Notes under the pieces: generated by a model
The model's input: the letters and a program-made list of their open reading frames with translations, nothing else
The model's database searches: none
What the model was told of the DNA's origin: nothing
Made by a program: the position numbers and the translations under genes
In this document: positions 1 to 9,856 of the stretch, in pieces
Layout: the number at the start of each line of letters is the position of its first letter
Numbering within the stretch: position 1 is the first letter of the stretch
NCBI RefSeq assembly: GCF_017254865.1
Contig: NZ_JAFKCV010000010.1
Coordinates: 85,403-149,402 of the forward strand
Source: Bowmanella dokdonensis
GTDB lineage: Bacteria; Pseudomonadota; Gammaproteobacteria; Enterobacterales; Alteromonadaceae
Direction: 5' to 3'
Length of the DNA: 64,000 bases

Positions 1-2
1 AG

Positions 3-1466
3 ATTAGTTTTTTGGATCGGGCATTCTGGATCACAGAGTCACAGGACAATCCCAAACACGTGGCCTGTCTGCAACTGCTTGAACTGCCCGGGAGTGCAGA
101 TGGGCAGTATCTGGACCGACTGGTGGATGAATTGCGGGGATTTGATCAGCCCACCAGTCCCTTCAATACCGTAGTGAACTCTTTCTGGCGTTTTCCTTTG
201 TCCCTGAAACTGGCCGACAGTCTGGATATGCAGTACCACGTGCAGTGCCACCAGATTGAGGATGTGAGGGACAAATCCCAGCTCAACCAGTTTGTCGCCA
301 GATTGCACGAGCCCTGTCTGGACAGGGACAAACCGCTTTGGCAGTACCATCTGATTAAAAGCCGCCAGGGTAATCAGTTCGCTATCTACGTGAAAATTCA
401 CCATATGTATGGAGATGGGGCGGCGCTGCTGCGCTGGTTTCAGGCAGGCTATCTGGAATCTCCTCAAGCTCACGGATTCTCCCCAGTATGGGCGGTGCCC
501 AAGCCTTTTCGGGATAAACCACGGGGTAAATGGTTCCACAGCCTGTTTTCACAGTTATGGCACTTTACCCTGACGGTGGTGGACTTGTGCTGGATCCTTT
601 TCCGGCTGCTCGTCAAACTGCTGCGGATCAATAGTCATTACATGCCGGTGCCTTTTTCCGGCACCAAGACGGTGCTGACCGGCCAGGTAAGACGGGGCAG
701 GGTGGTGGCCACCACAGATCTGGATTTCAAACGCGTGCAGGCGCTGGCAAAACGTATGCGAGCCTCTGCCAATGAAATATTGCTTTGTTGTTTTGATATC
801 GGTGTGCACAGGTTCCTGCATGACTACGGCCACAGTTTCAAGCGTGCCCTGTATACCAATATGCCCATAAACCTGCGAAAACCCGGCGAGCACAGCTCGG
901 GAAACAAGATTGCCATTGTGCCGGTGCGCCTGGCGCACGGAGAGATGGATCCCTATCTGCGTCTTCGGCAGATCATCGAGAATCATCGTATCGTCAAGAA
1001 TGCGGCCAAGCGCTCGGAACCGGGTGCCTTCAGCTACTACACCATTCTGATTCAGTCGGTGGCATTGGTTTTTGAACTGCTGCACATATCCGACTGGTTT
1101 CGCCCCATCGCCAATATCCTGATCTCCAATGTGCCTGGTCCCCAGCAGACCCGTTATCTGAAAGATGCCAGGCTGCTTGCAGCCTATCCTATCTCCACCA
1201 TTACGCCAGGAGGGGGCGTTAATATTACACTGCTGACCTATGACCAGACCGCCAATATTGGGCTGGTCTGCTGCAACACCCACATCGATTCCCTGGAGAA
1301 AATGGCCGGTTATTTCAACGACGCCTTCGATATGCTGGAAAAATGTGCGGACGATCCGTCACTGACCATTGCCGATATCGGCGAACGGGTTGATGAGGAT
1401 ATCAAGTCGGTAGTGGATGACGATCCGCCCCAGGATCATGACACCCCTGTTCAACAATCTCATTAG
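3..1466 (+). CDS. WS/DGAT-type wax ester synthase / diacylglycerol acyltransferase (5' end outside window)
   Basis: The product joins an acyl-CoA to a fatty alcohol or diacylglycerol to make storage wax ester or triacylglycerol at the inner face of the membrane. The HHxxxDG catalytic motif is HHMYGDG, about 130 residues in if counted from the TTG at 12. Further support is the family motif SNVPGP followed by a conserved C-terminal segment (PGGGVNITLLTY). The reading frame is open to the left edge without an ATG. Family members usually begin a few residues before the first motif (here SFLDRAF), so only a short N-terminal piece is missing and the true start lies left of the window. The tail after about residue 455 is acidic and low in complexity. 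It is followed after 12 bases by a DUF4156 lipoprotein gene on the same strand. Family assignment is firm; substrate (wax versus triacylglycerol) cannot be told. Confidence 0.88.
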   Translation: MSFLDRAFWITESQDNPKHVACLQLLELPGSADGQYLDRLVDELRGFDQPTSPFNTVVNSFWRFPLSLKLADSLDMQYHVQCHQIEDVRDKSQLNQFVARLHEPCLDRDKPLWQYHLIKSRQGNQFAIYVKIHHMYGDGAALLRWFQAGYLESPQAHGFSPVWAVPKPFRDKPRGKWFHSLFSQLWHFTLTVVDLCWILFRLLVKLLRINSHYMPVPFSGTKTVLTGQVRRGRVVATTDLDFKRVQALAKRMRASANEILLCCFDIGVHRFLHDYGHSFKRALYTNMPINLRKPGEHSSGNKIAIVPVRLAHGEMDPYLRLRQIIENHRIVKNAAKRSEPGAFSYYTILIQSVALVFELLHISDWFRPIANILISNVPGPQQTRYLKDARLLAAYPISTITPGGGVNITLLTYDQTANIGLVCCNTHIDSLEKMAGYFNDAFDMLEKCADDPSLTIADIGERVDEDIKSVVDDDPPQDHDTPVQQSH

Positions 1467-1478
1467 GAGCCACAGAAT

Positions 1479-1793
1479 ATGCGTAACTTGGCAATCAGTC
1501 TTTCCGTGCTAGCAATCTTCGGCTGTACCTCGGTTGAATCCCAGCCAGGGACAGAACAAATCAGGCTGTTGTCCAGCACAGAGGCAGCCCAGTGCAAGAA
1601 GCTGGGGCAGGCGAATGCACAGGTCACAGATAAAATCGCCTTTTTTGAACGTGACGAGGAAAAAGTGGCGGCGGAGCTGCTGACCCTGGCCCGCAATGAA
1701 GCACTGAAACTGGGGGGCAACGGCCTGCTTGCGGCCAGTGAAATTCGCCATGGCAGCCGACAGTACTTTGTCTACCTGTGCCCCCACTCCTGA
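1479..1793 (+). CDS. Small lipoprotein, DUF4156 family
   Basis: A 104-residue protein with a lipoprotein signal peptide: the hydrophobic stretch after MRNLAIS ends in a lipobox with Cys16 (AIFGC). The mature part has two further cysteines (CKKLG and the C-terminal YLCPHS), the pattern of DUF4156 proteins such as E. coli YjeI. Function of the family is unknown. A Shine-Dalgarno AGGAG lies just upstream of the ATG. It sits 12 bases after the acyltransferase gene and may be cotranscribed with it. Its 3' end faces the next gene, with 7 bases between stop codons. Confidence 0.72.
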   Translation: MRNLAISLSVLAIFGCTSVESQPGTEQIRLLSSTEAAQCKKLGQANAQVTDKIAFFERDEEKVAAELLTLARNEALKLGGNGLLAASEIRHGSRQYFVYLCPHS

Positions 1794-1800
1794 GGGTGAG

Positions 1801-2523
1801 TCAGGGGTGAAAAATAAACAGCAATCGTCCCTCTTTCACTTCCACCTTCTGACCCAGTTCGGCAAACAAACGTTCATCCAGTGAGGTTTCATCCAGCCGG
1901 TACTCCAGTTTGCCCTGACTGAGCGTCTGTGCCAGTTGATTCTCAATCTGATTTTTATGGTAATCCAGCACCCGCTGCTTACTGCCAGAAAGGTAGAGCT
2001 GCAGATAGTCCCGCAGATCCGCATAGATGCCACCCTGGGAAAGAAGATCCAGGGCATTGCCCAGGGTTGAGTTGAGCAGATTGCCTACTGAGCCCGGCAG
2101 AATGCGGCTCAACAGGTTTCTTCCGTCCTTTAACAGCAGATAATCGTCCTGGATAAGTTGAATGGTGTCTATTTGAATATCGGTCGGGCGCAGGGAGCGA
2201 CTACTCCGGTTGAATTCTGGCCTGGCGCCGACCAGTACGCGAAGGTGTGCCTGATAAAGCCGGTTGGCCATCACATCCAGTTTCAGGTCGCAATACAGTT
2301 CCAACTGTATGTCGTTGGACCTAAGGGCCAGTTTCGCCTTCAAAATTTTCAGCAGGCCTTTGCCGGCCGGCACCTCCAACAGCAGTTCGAGGGGTAAGCC
2401 GGGAGTCAGCAGCTCATTCAGCTCCTGCTCGTCCAGGCTGAAGTGGCGCAAACGCTTCCATTTTACCAGGCAGGTCATAAAGAAGTATTGCAACCGGCTG
2501 ATCCAACTGAGGGGGTGGGGCAA
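1801..2523 (-). CDS. Hypothetical 240-residue protein
   Basis: I do not recognise this gene with certainty. The start is a TTG preceded by GGAGAA at good spacing; an in-frame ATG at 2475 is the alternative. The N-terminal 20 or so residues are basic and aromatic, not a clean signal peptide. The rest has amphipathic strand-like segments (LELYCDLKLDVMANRLYQAHLRV), and the C-terminal third resembles lipid-binding DUF1439/YceB-like proteins (LDERLFAELGQKVEVKEGRLLF). That resemblance is an impression, not a demonstrated hit. It is convergent with the DUF4156 gene and divergent from the HMG-CoA reductase gene. Confidence 0.6.
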   Translation of the reverse strand: MPHPLSWISRLQYFFMTCLVKWKRLRHFSLDEQELNELLTPGLPLELLLEVPAGKGLLKILKAKLALRSNDIQLELYCDLKLDVMANRLYQAHLRVLVGARPEFNRSSRSLRPTDIQIDTIQLIQDDYLLLKDGRNLLSRILPGSVGNLLNSTLGNALDLLSQGGIYADLRDYLQLYLSGSKQRVLDYHKNQIENQLAQTLSQGKLEYRLDETSLDERLFAELGQKVEVKEGRLLFIFHP

Positions 2524-2691
2524 TGGGCTTCTCCGTAGCTGATAGAGGGATTGATTTAAGCTGCTGTTATTGCTTGGAAAACAGGCAATAAACTCTGGCT
2601 TTTTAGCATTTTATCAACAATATTGTAACTTGCTTACCGGCTGGCTATGACCACCGACTGACCATAACAACAACAGGGGAAGGTCCGTATT

Positions 2692-4236
2692 ATGTTTATC
2701 CCAAGCATTCTACTCAAGCAACTTTACAATCGCGGCAGCCTCACCAACCTGGGCAATGGGGTGCGCTTTTCGCTGAAGAACCGTCTCAAGGATGCGCAAG
2801 TCAAGGAAGTGCTGGAAATACGCATAGACAAACAGGTTGTGCCGAGCAACAAGATTTCACTGCAACTGGCTGATGGTCAGAAGCTCAGCCTGGGGGAGTT
2901 CAATGAACAGTCCAATCATGAGTTTCCACTAAGAAGCACTCTGTTTGTCTTTATTGAAAACTGCCAGCCTCTGCCGAAGGAAAAACATGAGATCCAGATC
3001 AGCTTCAAGGTTTCACCTTTCGGTACATTGAAATTTGAGGTGGAAGATGTGGTTACCGATGAGAAGGCGCCCTCCAATAAGATCCCACGAGACGAATTGG
3101 ACGATTACGGTGAAGAGATCATCAAGAAGCGCCAGCAGTATTTTGAACAATTTTCAGGTGGCAAGATCAACCATGTGGGGCAGTACTCCATCGATCCCCA
3201 TACCCTGCAGGGTAACATAGAGCATTTCATCGGGGTGGCCCAGGTTCCCATAGGTATCGCCGGACCCTTCAGGATCCTGGGCGAGCATGCCCAGGGTGAA
3301 TTCATGGTACCGATGGCCACCACCGAAGGCACTTTGGTGGCCTCTTACAACCGGGGCATGAAATTGCTGAATATGAGTGGCGGGGTCAAGAGCACGGTGG
3401 TGGATGATGCCATGCAGCGGGCGCCGGTGTTTGTGTTTGAAGACGCCCGGGGTGCGAGGGATTTTGTCGAGTGGATCAAGCTGAATATGGAGCAGATACG
3501 ATCTGAGGCTGAAGCGACCTCGTCAGTGGCCAGGCTCACCTATATCGATCACTTTCTGTCGAATAAGTTTGCTTTTTTGCGTTTCAACTTCAAGACCGGC
3601 GATGCGGCGGGGCAGAACATGGTCGGCAGAGCCACCTTTGCCGCCTGCGGCTGGATATTGGATCATTATCAGGGCATCAAGAATTTTTACCTGGAGTCCA
3701 ATTTTGCTACGGATAAAAAGGCCTCTCAAATCAATATTATGCGCACCCGTGGCAAGCGCGTGACCGCTGAGGTGACCATTAAGCGTGAGCATCTGCTGCA
3801 GGTCATGCGCGTCGACCCAAGACAGATCGATTACCACGGCCGGGTGGCGGGGGTCGGATCATTCCTCTCGGGTGTCAATAATACCGGCCTGCATTCGCCC
3901 AATGGCATTACGGCCATGTTTATTGCCACCGGCCAGGATGTGGCCAATGTGTCTGAGTCTTCAGCCGGGATCCTGTATTCCGAACTCACCGAGGATGGAG
4001 ATCTGTACCTGTCCCTGACCATTCCCTCTTTGATTGTTGCATCCTATGGAGGCGGCACAGGCATTGGAACACAAAAAGAATGTCTGGAGCTTATGGGCTG
4101 CTATGGCCGAGACAAGGTGATGAAGTTTGCCGAGATAGTCGGCGCGGTGGCCCTGGCCGGAGAGATCTCTCTGGCTTCTGCAATCTCGTCCTCTGACTGG
4201 GTTTCGTCTCACGAACAATACGGCCGAAACCGCTGA
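2692..4236 (+). CDS. Hydroxymethylglutaryl-CoA reductase, class I-like, with an N-terminal extension
   Basis: Reduces HMG-CoA to mevalonate with NAD(P)H. Catalytic landmarks are present: Glu212 in TTEG, Lys342 or 343 in DKK, Asp416 in GQDVAN, and the C-terminal His507 in SSHEQ. The cofactor motif is GDAAGQN (303-309), where class I enzymes usually have GDAMGMN. The GGGTG segment at 453-457 and the order of motifs fit class I, not class II. The catalytic part begins near residue 140; the first 125 or so residues form a separate, strand-rich domain that I do not recognise. A strong AGGGGAAGG lies 8 bases before the ATG. Bacteria of this order normally make isoprenoids by the MEP route, so the role of mevalonate here is unclear. 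No other mevalonate-pathway gene is in the window. Confidence 0.88.
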   Translation: MFIPSILLKQLYNRGSLTNLGNGVRFSLKNRLKDAQVKEVLEIRIDKQVVPSNKISLQLADGQKLSLGEFNEQSNHEFPLRSTLFVFIENCQPLPKEKHEIQISFKVSPFGTLKFEVEDVVTDEKAPSNKIPRDELDDYGEEIIKKRQQYFEQFSGGKINHVGQYSIDPHTLQGNIEHFIGVAQVPIGIAGPFRILGEHAQGEFMVPMATTEGTLVASYNRGMKLLNMSGGVKSTVVDDAMQRAPVFVFEDARGARDFVEWIKLNMEQIRSEAEATSSVARLTYIDHFLSNKFAFLRFNFKTGDAAGQNMVGRATFAACGWILDHYQGIKNFYLESNFATDKKASQINIMRTRGKRVTAEVTIKREHLLQVMRVDPRQIDYHGRVAGVGSFLSGVNNTGLHSPNGITAMFIATGQDVANVSESSAGILYSELTEDGDLYLSLTIPSLIVASYGGGTGIGTQKECLELMGCYGRDKVMKFAEIVGAVALAGEISLASAISSSDWVSSHEQYGRNR

Positions 4237-4386
4237 CACCAGGTAACTGCGACTCGGCGACAGGCGTTTTCTGTCCGTCGCCTTGTCATCCTAAGGCCAT
4301 TCTCTGCTGATAATATAAATTTAGCCTGATCCGACTTTTTGGGCTGGATTAAGGCTCTGAATCCTCGTTTTTCTCTGGTAGACTGA

Positions 4387-4401
4387 CTGGTACGATCTGT
4401 T
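4387..4401 (+). promoter_or_regulatory. Weak FadR-like operator upstream of the GMC dehydrogenase gene
   Basis: CTGGTACGATCTGTT matches the E. coli-type FadR operator (CTGGTCGGACCTGTT) at 12 of 15 positions. It lies about 36 bases before the start codon. Two of the mismatches are in the palindromic core, so this is a tentative call. It is made mainly because a better copy precedes fadI. Confidence 0.25.
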
Positions 4402-4436
4402 GTGGCGGTACCAACTGGGCAGGGTTTTAGAGGGCA

Positions 4437-6050
4437 ATGACAGCACATCAGCAACCACAATTTGACTATCTGGTCATCGGCGCAGGCTCGGCCGGTTCTG
4501 CCCTGGCTGCCCGGTTGTCGGAAAGCGCCATCCATTCAGTTTGCCTGATAGAAGCCGGCAGTCGGGACAGCAACCCCCTTATCCATATTCCCATGGGACT
4601 GGCGCTGCTAAGTCGCTTCAGGAGTATCAACTGGGGCTATCAGACTGAGCCACAGAAGCATTTGCACCATCGACAGCTTTATTGGCCTCGTGGCAAGACG
4701 CTGGGGGGCTCCAGTTCCATTAACGCCATGTGCTATATCCGTGGTGCAAGGCAGGATTATGACCACTGGGAGACATTGGGCGCCACGGGCTGGGACTGGG
4801 ATTCAGTACTGCCTTATTTCAAGAAGGCTGAAGATCAGCAGCAGGGTGCAGATGACTGGCATGGGGTTGGCGGCCCGCTGTCCGTCAGCCAGCTTCGTTA
4901 CCTCAATCCTTTGTCTGAGGCTTTTGTCGAGGCGGGGCAGCAGTCAGGCCTGAAAAAGCTGGCGGACTTTAATCTGGATGACAGGGAAGGGGTGGGAGCC
5001 TATCAGGTCACCCAGAAAGAAGGTCAGCGCTGCTCCGCTGCCAGGGCCTACCTGAGCGAAGCCCGTGGCCGGGCCAATCTTACCTTAAGAACTGCCGGCC
5101 ATGTCACGCGGGTGCTGTTTGACGGTCAGCGGGCAGTGGGGGTGGAACTGCTCACCAAGCAGGGTAAGCAAAGCCTGTATGCAAAAAAAGAAGTGCTGCT
5201 TTGCGCCGGAGCCATCAATACGCCGCAATTGCTGATGTTATCTGGTATCGGGCCAGCCGGTCATTTACAGGAGGTAGGACTGCCCGTGTTGGCCGACTTG
5301 CCCGGTGTGGGTCAGAATCTTCAGGATCACCTGGACGCTATCGTGCAGTGCCAAAGTCGCAAGGCGGCCGGCTACGGGGTGGCGTTTGGCGCCATTCCCG
5401 ATTATCTGAAAGGTGCCTGGCAATATCTGCGCAACCGCAGTGGCATGGTATCGAGCAATATTGCCGAGACTGGGGGCTTTGCCCGCAGCTCCCTGGCCGA
5501 CGACCTGCCGGATCTGCAATTTCATTTTATTCCCGCTATTTTGCAGGATCACGGTCGTACCCTGGTGCACGGCTATGGCTATGGGCTGCATGTTTGCTGC
5601 CTGTATCCGAAAAGTCGCGGCCAGATACGGTTGGCCTCGGCAGATCCCACCGCTGCGCCTCTTATCGATCCCAATTATCTGGATAATGCCTACGACAGAC
5701 AGGTGATGCTGGACGGGGTTAAGTTGGCCAGAGAGATTCTCGCTGCGCCGGCTTTCAGTGCTTACCAGAGCCGGGAATTGCTGCCAGGCAATGAGATCCG
5801 GTCTGACGAAGACTTGCTGGATTTTATCCGGGCCAAGTCAGAAACCATCTATCACCCGGTCGGCACCTGCAGGATGGGAACACCACAGGACAGCATGGCC
5901 GTAGTAGATGCCAGCCTCAGGGTCAGGGGGGTGGAGGGGTTGCGAGTAGTGGATGCCTCTGTGATGCCGACTCTCATTGGCGGCAATACCAACGCGCCTG
6001 TGATCATGATCGCCGAGAAAGCCGCAGACATGATTCTGGCTGACAGTTGA
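4437..6050 (+). CDS. GMC-family FAD-dependent alcohol/choline dehydrogenase
   Basis: A 537-residue flavoenzyme that would oxidise an alcohol to an aldehyde. The FAD-binding GxGxxG is at residues 15-20 (VIGAGSAGSA). GMC signature 1 is PRGKTLGGSSSINAM, signature 2 is GAINTPQLLMLSGIGP, and the C-terminal catalytic pair is His473 (YHPVGTCRMG) and Asn517 (GGNTNAP). No signal peptide, so cytoplasmic. Length is normal for choline or long-chain alcohol dehydrogenases of this family. Placement between a wax ester synthase/HMG-CoA reductase region and fadIJ suggests an aliphatic alcohol as substrate, but that is inference; choline is possible. No betaine aldehyde dehydrogenase lies next to it. Confidence 0.88.
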   Translation: MTAHQQPQFDYLVIGAGSAGSALAARLSESAIHSVCLIEAGSRDSNPLIHIPMGLALLSRFRSINWGYQTEPQKHLHHRQLYWPRGKTLGGSSSINAMCYIRGARQDYDHWETLGATGWDWDSVLPYFKKAEDQQQGADDWHGVGGPLSVSQLRYLNPLSEAFVEAGQQSGLKKLADFNLDDREGVGAYQVTQKEGQRCSAARAYLSEARGRANLTLRTAGHVTRVLFDGQRAVGVELLTKQGKQSLYAKKEVLLCAGAINTPQLLMLSGIGPAGHLQEVGLPVLADLPGVGQNLQDHLDAIVQCQSRKAAGYGVAFGAIPDYLKGAWQYLRNRSGMVSSNIAETGGFARSSLADDLPDLQFHFIPAILQDHGRTLVHGYGYGLHVCCLYPKSRGQIRLASADPTAAPLIDPNYLDNAYDRQVMLDGVKLAREILAAPAFSAYQSRELLPGNEIRSDEDLLDFIRAKSETIYHPVGTCRMGTPQDSMAVVDASLRVRGVEGLRVVDASVMPTLIGGNTNAPVIMIAEKAADMILADS

Positions 6051-6119
6051 ATTCTCATAAAAATCAGACACAAAAGACTACAGACCGGGCATGGCGGATA
6101 ATGACGCCTCGACTAGAAT

Positions 6120-6147
6120 TTGAATTTTATCCATCAGCTTGTACAAT
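6120..6147 (+). promoter_or_regulatory. Predicted sigma-70 promoter of fadIJ
   Basis: TTGAAT (6120-6125) and TACAAT (6142-6147) are separated by 16 bases. The -10 box lies 36 bases before the chosen fadI start. The positions agree with the FadR-like site that follows immediately downstream. Confidence 0.5.
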
Positions 6148-6154
6148 CCGCCCA

Positions 6155-6171
6155 GACAGGTCAGACCACTA
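6155..6171 (+). promoter_or_regulatory. FadR-like operator between promoter and fadI
   Basis: The core GGTCAGACC is a perfect inverted repeat around a central A and matches the GGTCxGACC core of gammaproteobacterial FadR sites. It lies just downstream of the -10 box and ends at the ribosome binding site. FadR bound here would block fadIJ transcription when fatty acids are absent. The fadR gene is not in the window. Confidence 0.55.
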
Positions 6172-6183
6172 GAAGGAAACAGA

Positions 6184-7509
6184 ATGCCAGGTATCAAGAA
6201 CTTCACCGAACACAAAGTGACGACCCATAAAGGGGACAGGATCGCTATTGTGGCCGGCCTGCGTACGCCATTCGCCAAAATGGCCACCTATTTTCATGGG
6301 GTGCCAGCGGTCGATTTGGGCAAGATGGTGGTCAACGAATTGCTGATCCGAAACAACGTGGATCCCAAGTGGATTGACCAGTTGGTGTACGGGCAGGTCG
6401 TGCAGATGCCTGAGGCGCCAAATATTGCCCGGGAAATAGTACTGGGTACGGGCATGAATGTGCACACGGACGCCTACAGCGTTTCGCGCGCCTGTGCCAC
6501 CAGTTTCCAGGCCACCGTAAACATTGCCGAAGCCATGATGTGCGGCAACATTGAAATCGGGGTGGCAGGTGGTGCCGATTCCACCTCAGTCTCTCCAATT
6601 GGCGTCTCCAAAAAACTGGCCAGGGCACTGGTGGATCTGCAGAAGACCAAAACACTGGGCCAGAAGTGGAATGTTCTTAAACACCTGCGTCCTAAAGACT
6701 TACTGCCGGTACCGCCTGCCGTGGCCGAGTATTCCACAGGACTGTCCATGGGCGATACGGCGGAACAGATGGCTAAAACCCATCAGATCAGCCGTGCGGA
6801 ACAGGATGCCCTGGCCCATCGTTCACACAGTAATGCGGCCAGCAGTTGGAAAGAGGGCAAATTGGCCGCTGAAGTGATGACTGCCTATGCCGAACCTTTC
6901 AAGGGGGCCTTGGAACAGGACAATAACATCCGTTTCGACTCCAATCTGGAAAGCTATGCCAAGCTCAGGCCGGTGTTTGATCGTAAGCACGGTACCGTCA
7001 CCGCAGCCAATGCCACCCCACTGACGGATGGGGCCTCCGCCGTGCTGATGATGACTGAAAGTCAGGCCAGAGCCTTGGGTTATAAGCCGCTGGGCTTTAT
7101 TAAAAGCTATGCCTTTGCCGCCATTGATGTCTGGGAAGATATGCTGATGGGCCCTTCCTATGCCACCCCCATTGCATTGGACCGTGCCGGCATGGCACTG
7201 GGCGATCTGACCCTGATTGAAATGCACGAAGCCTTTGCCGCCCAGACCCTGGCCAATATCAAGATGTTCGCTTCTGACAAATTCGCGAAGGAGAAATTGG
7301 GCCGTGACAAGGCTACCGGCGAGATAGACATGGATAAATTCAATGTGATGGGCAGTTCCATCGCCTACGGTCACCCCTTTGCTGCCACCGGCACCCGCAT
7401 GATTACCCAGATGCTGAATGAGCTGAACCGCCGTGGTGGTGGCACCGGCCTGGTGACCGCCTGTGCCGCAGGTGGCCTGGGTGCCGCCATGATCCTGGAA
7501 ACCGAGTAA
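6184..7509 (+). CDS. fadI: 3-ketoacyl-CoA thiolase FadI
   Basis: Catalyses the last step of beta-oxidation, thiolysis of 3-ketoacyl-CoA; it is the beta subunit of the FadIJ complex. The nucleophile is Cys104 in [23 protein letters not shown] and the C-terminal [12 protein letters not shown] carry the other active-site residues. From the ATG at 6184 the protein is 441 residues, close to E. coli FadI (436). This ATG has AAGGAAAC upstream. An in-frame TTG at 6139 overlaps the predicted promoter and is unlikely. fadJ follows after 10 bases, so the two are an operon. Confidence 0.95.
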   Translation: MPGIKNFTEHKVTTHKGDRIAIVAGLRTPFAKMATYFHGVPAVDLGKMVVNELLIRNNVDPKWIDQLVYGQVVQMPEAPNIAREIVLGTGMNVHTDAYSVSRACATSFQATVNIAEAMMCGNIEIGVAGGADSTSVSPIGVSKKLARALVDLQKTKTLGQKWNVLKHLRPKDLLPVPPAVAEYSTGLSMGDTAEQMAKTHQISRAEQDALAHRSHSNAASSWKEGKLAAEVMTAYAEPFKGALEQDNNIRFDSNLESYAKLRPVFDRKHGTVTAANATPLTDGASAVLMMTESQARALGYKPLGFIKSYAFAAIDVWEDMLMGPSYATPIALDRAGMALGDLTLIEMHEAFAAQTLANIKMFASDKFAKEKLGRDKATGEIDMDKFNVMGSSIAYGHPFAATGTRMITQMLNELNRRGGGTGLVTACAAGGLGAAMILETE

Positions 7510-7519
7510 GGAGAGCAAT

Positions 7520-9643
7520 ATGACAGAAGTGACCAGCGCATTTTCCCTTGAGCGCCGTGATGATGGTATTGCCGTCCTGATCATGGATGTACCCGGCGAG
7601 AGCATGAATACCCTCAAGGCAGAGTTTGCCGAACAGATTGCCGAACAACTGGATGAAATCGAAAAGGATAACAGTATCAAAGGCCTGGTGATTGCCAGCG
7701 GCAAGCCTTCCTCCTTTGTGGCAGGCGCTGATATCAGTATGCTGGCTGGCTGTGAGTCAGCCCAGGATGCCGAGGCCTTGTCCCGGTCCGGCCAGCAGAT
7801 GTTCCAGCGTATTGAAGATATGAAGATTCCGGTGGTTGCGGCCATCCACGGACCCGCACTCGGGGGCGGACTGGAGCTGGCCCTGTGCTGCCATTACCGG
7901 GTTTGCAGCCTGGATGACAAGACTGTCCTGGGCCTGCCTGAAGTACAATTGGGATTGTTGCCTGGCAGCGGTGGCACGCAAAGACTTCCCAGGTTGATCG
8001 GCATCCAGAAAGCCATGACCATGATGCTGACCGGGAAGCAGCTTAGACCCAAACAGGCACTGCGGGACGGCCTGGTGGACGATGCCGTGCCACATTCCAT
8101 CCTGATGGCAGTCGCCCTCGAATATGCCGCGAAGCGCAAACCGAAACGGGAAGGCCCTAAATTGAGCCTGGTTAACAAGGCGTTGGAGCGCACACCTTTT
8201 GGTCGTAACTTTTTGTTCAGCCAGGCCCGCAAGCAAACCAGCGCCAGGACCCGGGGTAATTATCCGGCTCCGGAGCGAATTATCGACTGCATTGAAGCGG
8301 GTGTTGGCAGCTCCAATGGTTATCAAACAGAAGCCAGGTACTTCGGCCAGTTGGTGATGACGCCGGAATCCCGCCAGTTGCGTAATATCTTCTTTGCCAC
8401 CACAGAAATGAAGAAGGAAACCGGGGTGGCCGGAGTCAAACCGGCCAAGATTGCCAAGACCGCGGTACTTGGCGGTGGCCTGATGGGGGGAGGCATTGCT
8501 TATGTTACTGCGAGCAAAGCGGGGTTGCCGGTGCGCATCAAGGATATTCGCAGTGAGGGAATCGCCCATGCGATGAAGTACAGCTATGACCTGCTGATTA
8601 AGAAGGTCAAACGCCGTTTTATGCGTAAGTCAGAAATGCAGAAGCAACTCTCTTTGCTGACGGGTACCACCGATTATTCGGGATTTGCCGATGTGGACTT
8701 GGTCATTGAGGCGGTATTTGAAGATCTCAGTCTGAAGCAACAAATGGTGGCGGATATTGAGCAGCATGCCAGGCAAAGCACCATCTTTGCGACTAATACC
8801 TCTTCCATACCCATCAATCAGATTGCCGCCAAGGCTGAGCGTCCTGAGCAGGTGATTGGCCTGCATTACTTTTCACCAGTGGATAAAATGCCCCTTGCCG
8901 AGGTCATTGCCCATACCGGAACCTCCGATGAAACCATTTCCACCACGGTGGATTTTGCCCGCCGGCAAGGCAAGACGCCCATAGTGGTGAAGGATGGAGC
9001 GGGTTTCTACGTGAATCGGATCCTGGCCCCCTATATGAATGAAGCGGCCTGTATTCTGCTCGCAGGTGAGCCGATTGAACAGATAGATAAAGCCCTGTTG
9101 AACTTTGGCTTCCCGGTGGGACCAATGAAACTGCTCGATGAAGTGGGAATCGATATTGGCGCCAAGATTTCCCCCATTCTTGAGAAGGAACTGGGCGAGC
9201 GCTTCAGGGCGCCGGAAGCGTTCGAAAAACTGCTGGCCGATGACCGCAAAGGCAAAAAGAACAAGAAAGGCCTGTATCTGTACTCTGGCAGAAAGCCCGG
9301 CAAGGACGTGGATGACTCTGTTTATTCGCTGCTTGGCATCAGTCCGGCGCAGAAGTTCAGCCATGATCAGATTGCCGAGCGCTGTCTGTTGCTGATGCTG
9401 AACGAGGCTGCCATGTGTCTGGCCGAAGAGGTCATTCGCAGCCCCAGAGACGGCGACATTGGTGCCATCTTCGGAATCGGCTTCCCGCCTTTCCTGGGCG
9501 GACCATTCCGTTATATGGACAGTCTGGGTATCAAACATGTGGTAGCCAGGCTGGAACATTATCAGGGGCTCTATGGCGATAAGTTTGCCCCAGCCAAGGT
9601 GTTGAAGGAGATGGTGGAGCAGGATAAAACCTTTTACTCCTGA
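7520..9643 (+). CDS. fadJ: Fatty acid oxidation complex alpha subunit FadJ
   Basis: A 707-residue two-part enzyme: enoyl-CoA hydratase/isomerase (about residues 10-200) and L-3-hydroxyacyl-CoA dehydrogenase (about 310-700). The crotonase oxyanion loop [11 protein letters not shown] carries Glu119, and the second catalytic glutamate is Glu141 in [14 protein letters not shown]. The dehydrogenase part has the dinucleotide-binding GGGLMGGG (about residue 318). The C-terminal domain includes [14 protein letters not shown]. The ATG follows AAGGAGAG. It forms the FadIJ complex with the upstream thiolase. A hairpin terminator lies 27 bases after the stop codon. Confidence 0.95.
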   Translation: MTEVTSAFSLERRDDGIAVLIMDVPGESMNTLKAEFAEQIAEQLDEIEKDNSIKGLVIASGKPSSFVAGADISMLAGCESAQDAEALSRSGQQMFQRIEDMKIPVVAAIHGPALGGGLELALCCHYRVCSLDDKTVLGLPEVQLGLLPGSGGTQRLPRLIGIQKAMTMMLTGKQLRPKQALRDGLVDDAVPHSILMAVALEYAAKRKPKREGPKLSLVNKALERTPFGRNFLFSQARKQTSARTRGNYPAPERIIDCIEAGVGSSNGYQTEARYFGQLVMTPESRQLRNIFFATTEMKKETGVAGVKPAKIAKTAVLGGGLMGGGIAYVTASKAGLPVRIKDIRSEGIAHAMKYSYDLLIKKVKRRFMRKSEMQKQLSLLTGTTDYSGFADVDLVIEAVFEDLSLKQQMVADIEQHARQSTIFATNTSSIPINQIAAKAERPEQVIGLHYFSPVDKMPLAEVIAHTGTSDETISTTVDFARRQGKTPIVVKDGAGFYVNRILAPYMNEAACILLAGEPIEQIDKALLNFGFPVGPMKLLDEVGIDIGAKISPILEKELGERFRAPEAFEKLLADDRKGKKNKKGLYLYSGRKPGKDVDDSVYSLLGISPAQKFSHDQIAERCLLLMLNEAAMCLAEEVIRSPRDGDIGAIFGIGFPPFLGGPFRYMDSLGIKHVVARLEHYQGLYGDKFAPAKVLKEMVEQDKTFYS

Positions 9644-9670
9644 TCCTCTGACTGTTTGTTTTACAGGGAG

Positions 9671-9693
9671 CCGGCGTATGCCGGCTTTTTTGT
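9671..9693 (+). terminator. Rho-independent terminator of fadIJ
   Basis: Stem AGCCGGC/GCCGGCT (7 bp), loop GTAT, then five T. It begins 28 bases after the fadJ stop codon. Confidence 0.85.
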
Positions 9694-9856
9694 GTAGGGT
9701 TTTAACTCCGCCGATTCGAAGTAGAGTGGCCCTTCGGTTAACATAACTTTAACAAATAAAAACTGGCTTTATTATAACCAATCAGTATAATCTGCCGCCA
9801 ATCTGGACAGGCTGTCCGCATTTCCTGAAACAGTTTAGAAAGAAGTTGGAGGACTG

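Noticed and set aside
6823..7845. Long minus-strand open frame (340 codons) across the fadI/fadJ junction
   Set aside because: It lies opposite two certain genes, is low in complexity typical of an antisense frame, and has no family resemblance.
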